From: Corylus avellana
Lineage: Eukaryota; Streptophyta; Magnoliopsida; Fagales; Betulaceae
Direction of reading: 5' to 3'
NCBI RefSeq assembly: GCF_901000735.1
Contig: NC_081545.1
Coordinates: 21,476,100 to 21,540,099 of the forward strand
DNA: 64,000 nt
The notes below the pieces were generated by a model, which was not told the DNA's origin, made no database searches, and saw nothing but the letters and a program-made list of their open reading frames with translations. Position 1 is the first letter of the stretch, and each line of letters starts with the position of its first letter. Positions 58,738-64,000 of this stretch are shown here, piece after piece. A program made the position numbers and the translations under genes.

Positions 58738-59441
58738 CACTACCAAAATTCCTTAATTTGGTGACGTGTGAACAGTGAGTTATTAAAGAAAACGTCACTA
58801 AAATGCGACTTTAATGACATCTATACGTCACTATTTAATAATAGGGACATCACTAATCTCGCGCGAATAGTGACATATGAATAGTAAAACGCATCAAAAT
58901 TTGTTTTTAAAACAACTACCCATGCCCAAAAACTTCAAAAGAATTTCATTTTCACCCAACACACATAAAACTTTTTGTTTTATTTTTTTTTTTTTAAAAA
59001 AAAAAAAGTTAAATTTTCAAGTGTCTGCTGGTTTGGAACCAACAGCCACATGTGGGGAAGGGGTGGCTTGCAAGCCACCCCNNNNNNNNNNNNNNNNNNN
59101 NNNNNNNNNNNNNNNNNNNNNNNNNNNNNNNNNNNNNNNNNNNNNNNNNNNNNNNNNNNNNNNNNNNNNNNNNNNNNNNNNNNNNNNNNNNNNNNNNNNN
59201 NNNNNNNNNNNNNNNNNNNNNNNNNNNTTTTTATAATTTCTTAAAGGGTATAATTAGTGGCGTTTGAATAGTGCAAACAACACTAAAGGCATAGTGCCGT
59301 TTTCACTGTTCAAACGGCACTATTCCCTTTTTTAGTTTCTGCACTTTTTGCTATTTTGAAAGGTCACTAACCTTTTAATGACTTTTTTGGCCCAAAAACG
59401 TCACTATATGGCAGTCATTAAACTGAGTAATTTTTGTCGTG
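58738..59441. mobile_element. CACTA-like non-autonomous element with an internal gap
   Basis: The left end CACTACCAAAATTCC and the complement of the right end CACGACAAAAATTAC align over about 28 bp with roughly 20 matches. The 3-bp flanks are aga and gga. Subterminal GTCACTA / TAGTGAC words are frequent, as in CACTA elements. No transposase is visible outside the gap. Confidence 0.6.
59082..59227. other. Assembly gap of 146 N
   Basis: One hundred and forty-six N characters inside the CACTA-like element. The count is not a round number, so it may be an estimated length. Reading frames across it should be ignored. Confidence 0.98.
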
Positions 59442-59466
59442 GGATCATAATTAATAATATTATTTA

Positions 59467-59564
59467 TATATTTTTTTTGATATGTCCACACAAAGGGGGA
59501 TTCGAACTAGTGACATCCGCTTTCTGAGGCGTACTTCAGGACGATTGAGCTACCTCATGCTAAC
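59467..59564 (-). mobile_element. tRNA-derived SINE
   Basis: On the minus strand: GAGGTAGCTCAATCGTCC (A box region), TTCGAATCCCCC (B box) and GGACATATCAAAAAAAA at the 3' end. The 11-bp duplication aatattattta lies at 59456-59466 and 59565-59575. Same family as the SINEs at 25530 and 31749. Confidence 0.88.
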
Positions 59565-59575
59565 AATATTATTTA

Positions 59576-61010
59576 TTATTAGATATATATCTTATTTCAC
59601 AAAATTTTAAATATTATACAAATATTATTTATAATTATTTTACTGATTGGCTCATGTGTTCTCCAGCCCCAGTACTGAATTTATTTTCGATAATATATTA
59701 TGAATATATAAAATTCTGATATCTATGTCCCCTAACAACCGAGAAGGGGCTGACATTTCCTAATTTTCAGTATTTAATCTTTTGGACTATTAATTTAATG
59801 TGGATGTAATTTTTCTTTTTCTTTTTCTTTTTTCCTTTTTTAATTCAATTTTATGCTTTATACTTCAAGCATATACACTTCATGCTCTGACTGGAATATT
59901 TTCGTTTAGAGTATATATATTTTGTGAATAATATACTATTCGCAATTTTATTGGATTCCTTTTTCATTATTTAATACCTTAAGGTGCGTTTAGACTTCAG
60001 AGTATTTTCGTTTGATTGTAATTTTGAACGTACAACTATCATATATTATATATAATATATAATAGGTGGAATACTGAAGAGAACTGCCTAACATTGGGAC
60101 AAGTGTATAACACCTTTATAACAAAGATTTTAACATATTTTAATTTATATGGATTAAACTAAAATTAAGGGTCTTATGAGAGTACATTTTTTTTTATAAT
60201 TTATATATTCATGCTATGTTCAGTGATGTAGTTCATAAACTTGAGATTATTTGATTGCATTAAATGTTTTGTAAAAGATTTTGAATGTTTAACCAGAATT
60301 ATATGAATTTTATTTATATTGAAATATAATAGGTATTACACTGATAATATCAAAGATTCATATTAATTTGAATTAATTCTTTAATAACCAAAATCTAGAT
60401 TTTCTTTTTAATTATTATTATTTTTCTTCAAACTTCTTTTCATTTTAAACTACATGAGTTTAGATTTTGAGAATAATATCCCCTAGTGCACTTGTTCTAT
60501 CTACACGAGTTTAAATGATAAGCTTCACGTTTACCAATAGTCTTCCAATTTGCCGTGACTTGGGGCTTCCTTTTTTTATTTTTTATTTTATTTTTCTAAT
60601 GATAGAACAAGGTCGACTAGAGCATAAGCAAAAAGGTTGAAGGAGGAGACCAATTGTAACTATTTTACTTGGGTTTGATCATAGTAGCACCAATCTCATG
60701 GGAGACTGCTCAGGAGGAATTTAGAAAGACCGCAGGCGGACCCTAAAGGAAAAAAAAAAAGAAAAAAAAAAAGGAAAGTGGGACTAGAGCATAAAGAATC
60801 GACATCACATGAGGAGCAAGTGATGGGTTATAAGTGGACTAGTTAAGTCCGATTGTTTCGACATAAAGTATTTTAAAATATAAATTTTTTTTTTATCTTT
60901 CGGTGTTTAGTACGATTGAAAATTGTTCTCAAACAAAAAATATTTTTAGTTGACCAAAAAAACCTTCTTTATTCCTTGTAAAATGATTTTCTCACCCGCC
61001 ATCCGGGATG
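59576..61010. other. Gene-free spacer
   Basis: AT-rich DNA without recognisable frames. Pyrimidine-rich tracts occur near 59810-59840 and an A-rich tract at 60750-60772. Confidence 0.5.
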
Positions 61011-61165
61011 AAGGTAGAGATTGGTATGGGTAGGGGCCTAGGGCCAAAAATTTTAGTCATGAGTAGGGGCCAATAGGCAAAAAAAAAATTACCTTACAAA
61101 TATAAATATATTTTTTACCTTAATTTTTTTTTTTTCCTCCTTCTGTTGGCCCCCTATTCCTCCGT
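61011..61165. repeat. GGGGCC-rich repeat fragment
   Basis: TAGGGGCCTAGGGCC and TAGGGGCCAATAGGC words, then A/T tracts, then GGCCCCCTATTCCTCCGTCCCAG. The last, complemented, resembles the CAGGGACGGAGCC start of the insert at 29288. Probably related repeat sequence; class unknown. Confidence 0.4.
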
Positions 61166-61239
61166 CCCAGCCCACCATCACCCATCATTGTTGCCAGTCG
61201 CCGTCATAGTTGCAACAAAGGAAGCCTTGAGCCTAATTA

Positions 61240-61605
61240 AACTATTGTTTATGGTCTGTTTAGGATTGCGATTTCAATAAATACAATTTTAAAAATTGCG
61301 TTTTTAAAAATTGTTCTTTTTTTTTTTTTTTTTTTTTTTTTAAATCGCTACTTTTTAAAATCACAAAGGCGTTTGGAAAAACATCTCAAAAAATTACTTT
61401 TTTATTAAATATTTGTTATGAGAAATCGTGATTTTGGTTTAAATTCGCGTCTTTTCAAATAAGCTTCTCATAGTCTACTTATAGAAATCGCAAAATTTTT
61501 TTCGATTTTAAATTAAGTATTTTTTAAATCACAATGTCAAACGCCTTACGTTTTACGATATCTTTTAAAAACAAACTCACAAACTCACCCTTAGTCTGTA
61601 ATATC
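61240..61605. mobile_element. Candidate MITE
   Basis: Begins GTCTGTTTAGGATTGCGATTTC, contains repeated AAATCGC / GCGATTT words in both orientations, and ends near CAAACTCACCCTTAG. Element ends and target duplication are not certain. Confidence 0.35.
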
Positions 61606-61690
61606 AATTTACAGGATGCAACTTTCAGTACCGTGCTGATTAAAAAAACACCAGTGTATTATCACAACAAAAAACTATGGATTTAGTAAC

Positions 61691-61697
<7 letters not shown>

Positions 61698-61743
<46 letters not shown>
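61698..61743 (+). repeat. TA microsatellite
   Basis: About 23 uninterrupted TA units inside the CACTA-like element. Confidence 0.95.
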
Positions 61744-61747
<4 letters not shown>

Positions 61748-61924
61748 CCAAACGTCACTACTTTAGTGACTTGTTAATTTTTCACACGTTACTAAATTTT
61801 TTTTTAGTGATGTATCAAAGTTTACACGTCACTAAATGAATGACGTGTCAAGAATCCACACGTCACCAAAACTTTTGTGATGTGTCATACTTGACACGTC
61901 ACTAATGTAACAATACCCTTATTT

Positions 61925-62115
61925 TTGAGATATGATATAATGCAATAAAAAACCATTTTTGGCCTATAAAAGTCTTAGGTAGCAAGAGGTCATAGGTCTA
62001 TCAGTGGATGGGGCCATAGCAACTATGGAGGGTGCCTATGGCCTCTTGACACATAAGACTTTTGTAGGCCAAAAATGATTTTTTTTCTTGCACTATATCA
62101 TTTCTCCTTATTTTT
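61925..62115. mobile_element. Foldback MITE nested in the CACTA-like element
   Basis: Arms of about 75 bp: GATATGATATAATGCAA...TTTTTGGCCTATAAAAGTC on the left, and the complement ending ...TTGCACTATATCATTTC on the right. The short centre holds AGAGGTCATAGG / CCTATGGCCTCTT. Noncoding. Confidence 0.7.
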
Positions 62116-62200
62116 AACACGCCACACATGTCACTAATAGCACGTCACTAAATTTTAGTGACGTGTCAACATGACATGTCACTAATGGCTAGTTACGAAA

Positions 62201-62540
62201 TGTTTGGTTTAAGAATGTTGGTATAGTTTCCGGTATGGTGAGCCCAAGGGCTAAACTATAATATTGTACTAGCATCTTCTTTCTTTCTTGCAAAATAACA
62301 ACACACGTTAAGAGGATGCGCCGGATGGTGGCCGGTGCGTTCCTCCTCCGATGATTAAGTCAGTGTTTATATGAGCTCAATATAAGTTTAGTAGCGCATG
62401 AATCTTGTACCTGTTTTTGCTGTTTTCGAGCCTTTTATAGGTGGGGATCATAAAGATGGTGATGATGGCCAGGCGGAGGATTTGGAATTTGGGCGTAATG
62501 GATGGAGGAGTTAACATCCTGGTCCCCTGCAATTTCTAAA
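62201..62540. other. Spacer before the gypsy fragment
   Basis: Nothing convincing. GC content rises from about 62310, which may be the decayed upstream end of the gypsy pol. Confidence 0.4.
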
Positions 62541-63737
62541 GGAGGTCAAACTGCCATCCGACAACAAGTTGGCTTGAAAAATTAGTATCCAGGCCGCCCT
62601 TTGGTCGATGAAGTTTTATATCGAAGAGGCTACACCATCCCCTTACTCAAGTGCCTGTCAAAAGATGAAGCCACTTACGTACTCAGAGAAATTCATGAAG
62701 GCGTATGCGGTAGCCATTCAGAAGGAAGGATGCTGGCCGACAAGGTCGTTCGGGCAGGATACTATTGGCTAGGGAAGAACCGAGACTCACATGAAATGGT
62801 CAAACACTATGACAAATGCTAGCGATTCGACAAAAAAATGACCAATCCTCCTGAGGAACTAAGCCTGGTGTCGGCACCATGGCCTTTTGCACAATGGGGG
62901 GTTGACCTAGTAGGGCCACTTCTAACAGGAAAGGGAGGATACAGGTTCGTCCTGGTTGCCGTTGACTACTTTACAAAGTGGGCAAAAGCTGAAGCATTGG
63001 CAACCATAACGACCGGGAATGTAAGGAGTTTCCTTTGGAAAGCAATTGTTTGCCGATATGGTATCCCTCATGCCTTCATAACCGACAACGGTAAACAGGT
63101 TGACTGCGAGCCATTCCAAAGTTGGTGTACCAAACTTTATATCAGGAACTATTTCTCATCTCCCGGACATCTTCAAGCAAATAATCAAGTAGAAACAACA
63201 AACAAAACCTTGATGAAAACTTTGAAGAAAAAACTCGAAGATAAGAAGGGAGCATGGGTGGAATTCCTCTCGGAAGTACTATGGTCATATAGAACCACAA
63301 TCCGAACGCCTACAGGGGAAACACCATTCTCTTTGGCATTCGGATCTGAGGCTGTCATTCTAGTGGAAGTCGGCTCGGTCAGCTTTAGAGTAAACATTAC
63401 AGTCCCAAGATGAACGAAGAAGGCATGAAATTGAGCCTAGACTTGCTCCAAGAGAAGAGGGATGACGCTCAAGCAACGATGGCAGCCTACCAACAAAGAA
63501 CAGCCTGGTATTTCAACAAGAAGGTCAAGCTAAGATAGTTCATGATAGGAGATTGGGTTCTTCGAAAGGTTAGTGTAGCCACACGGGACCCAGCAGAAGG
63601 CAAGATTGGACCAACATCGGAAGGACCATACAAAGTGGTTCAGAGTCATCGACAATAAGCATACTACCTACAAGACATGGAAGGAAAGCCGCTGTCGAGA
63701 CCTTGGAATGCTGATCACCTGAAGAAATACCATCAGT
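62541..63737 (+). pseudogene. Ty3/gypsy integrase (Tat-like), degenerate
   Basis: Linker after RNase H (VDEVLYRRGYTIPLLKCLSK, about 62600-62660), then a zinc-binding region REIHEGVCGSHSEGRM ... HEMVKHYDKC that has lost one Cys to Tyr. A TAG follows at 62820-62822. The catalytic core has PWPFAQWGVDLVGPLLTGKG (Asp, about 62878-62935), AFITDNGKQV (Asp, about 63073-63100) and NQVETTNKTL (Glu, about 63184-63213). The C-terminal part continues in another frame after 63400 (QQRTAWYFNKKVK, WVLRKV, PWNADHLKKYHQ) and ends near 63737. The PWPFAQWGVDLVGP motif is typical of Tat/Ogre-type elements. Reverse transcriptase is missing upstream. Confidence 0.88.
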
Positions 63738-63859
63738 AAATTTTCATGATTCACTTTTTGTAATTCGTACTTTTTTAATATGATATTATTTCATGAATAA
63801 AAGCTTACTTGAATGTCGGAGAACCCTTGGTCAAAACGACCATTGGGACCAGTCACGAA

Positions 63860-64000
63860 TTCCCTGTCTTGTAGGAAGCAAGGGAATAAACCCTTAAAAG
63901 AAAAAATTCCTCGTCTCACAAAAATGGAAAGACCCTTAGCAAAAAACATTTCGTCGTCTCGGAAACAAGGGAGTAAACCCTTAGCAAAAAAATTCCTCGT
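63860..64000 (+). repeat. Tandem repeats after the gypsy pol
   Basis: The words CAAGGGA(A/G)TAAACCCTTA and AAAAAA(T)TTCCTCGTCTC recur at about 86-bp spacing, with a related half-unit between, and continue past the window edge. Tat-lineage gypsy elements often carry tandem repeats between pol and the 3' LTR. Confidence 0.6.

Larger units (their letters stand above)
61663..62200. mobile_element. Second CACTA-like element, right end missing
   Basis: Starts CACAACAAAAAACTATGG, similar to the right terminus of the element at 58738. It carries about a dozen ACGTCACTAA / TTAGTGACGTG words in both orientations. No matching right terminus was found before 62250. It contains a TA microsatellite (61698-61743) and a nested foldback (61925-62115). 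Confidence 0.5.

Noticed and set aside
58877..59267. ORFs crossing the N run at 59082-59227
   Set aside because: Translation through undetermined bases carries no information; the same holds for the ORF crossing 29686-29785.

Overview
This window looks like nuclear DNA of a flowering plant, most likely a eudicot. It is AT-rich and carries plant-type LTR retrotransposons with tRNA-iMet and tRNA-Asp primer sites, a FAR1-type Mutator (MULE) element, a BED-finger hAT, tRNA-derived SINEs and many foldback MITEs. I cannot name the species. I see no complete host gene. The only candidate is the 5' end of a minus-strand gene at the left edge: a TATA box near 1050, a G-box at 1135-1140, a long leader with an overlapping upstream ORF, and a short first coding exon at 441-483 that would splice into sequence outside the window. 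Everything else is mobile-element sequence or gene-free spacer.

Region 1.6-21.3 kb is a nested stack. A decayed Ty1/copia element (gag at 3476-3895, pol at 19589-21300) was split by an LTR of a family I call LTR-A (3896-19583, TSD gccag/gtcag). That LTR carries a 555-bp internal tandem duplication. It was then invaded by a MULE (5480-11408, 10-bp TSD), a hAT (11982-17276, 8-bp TSD) and a second LTR-A in inverse orientation (17376-19335). Excising these on their target duplications rejoins the copia gag frame exactly, so the order of events can be read directly.

Region 23.5-36.0 kb holds two copies of one 5.7-6.2 kb gene-free segment (23547-29287 and 29786-36031), separated by an assembly gap of exactly 100 N. 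The arrangement fits two haplotypes of one locus placed in tandem by the assembler at least as well as a true duplication. The copies differ by a SINE full of transitions, a microhomology deletion and the copy number of a 112-bp tandem repeat.

Region 36.9-55.0 kb is a second nest. A minus-strand non-autonomous copia-type element (LTR-B; gag-like coiled-coil protein with two zinc knuckles, no pol) spans 36932 to about 54950. Its 3' LTR was split by an Athila-like Ty3/gypsy element (37005-48281, TSD aaagc, degenerate gag-pol on the minus strand). The Athila itself carries a solo LTR of a related family (39094-40367, TSD gacat). A third Athila-type solo LTR lies at 56417-57650.

Region 58.7-64 kb holds two CACTA-like non-autonomous elements, a second assembly gap, a SINE, foldback elements, and at the right edge a degenerate Ty3/gypsy integrase of Tat type with tandem repeats after it.

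The most interesting cross-cutting pattern is that three different LTR families each carry an array of short CpG-containing palindrome-like motifs just upstream of the LTR TATA box. The motif differs between families (TCGAGCGCA, AACGTTCGA, AACGGGA/TGACGGGA).
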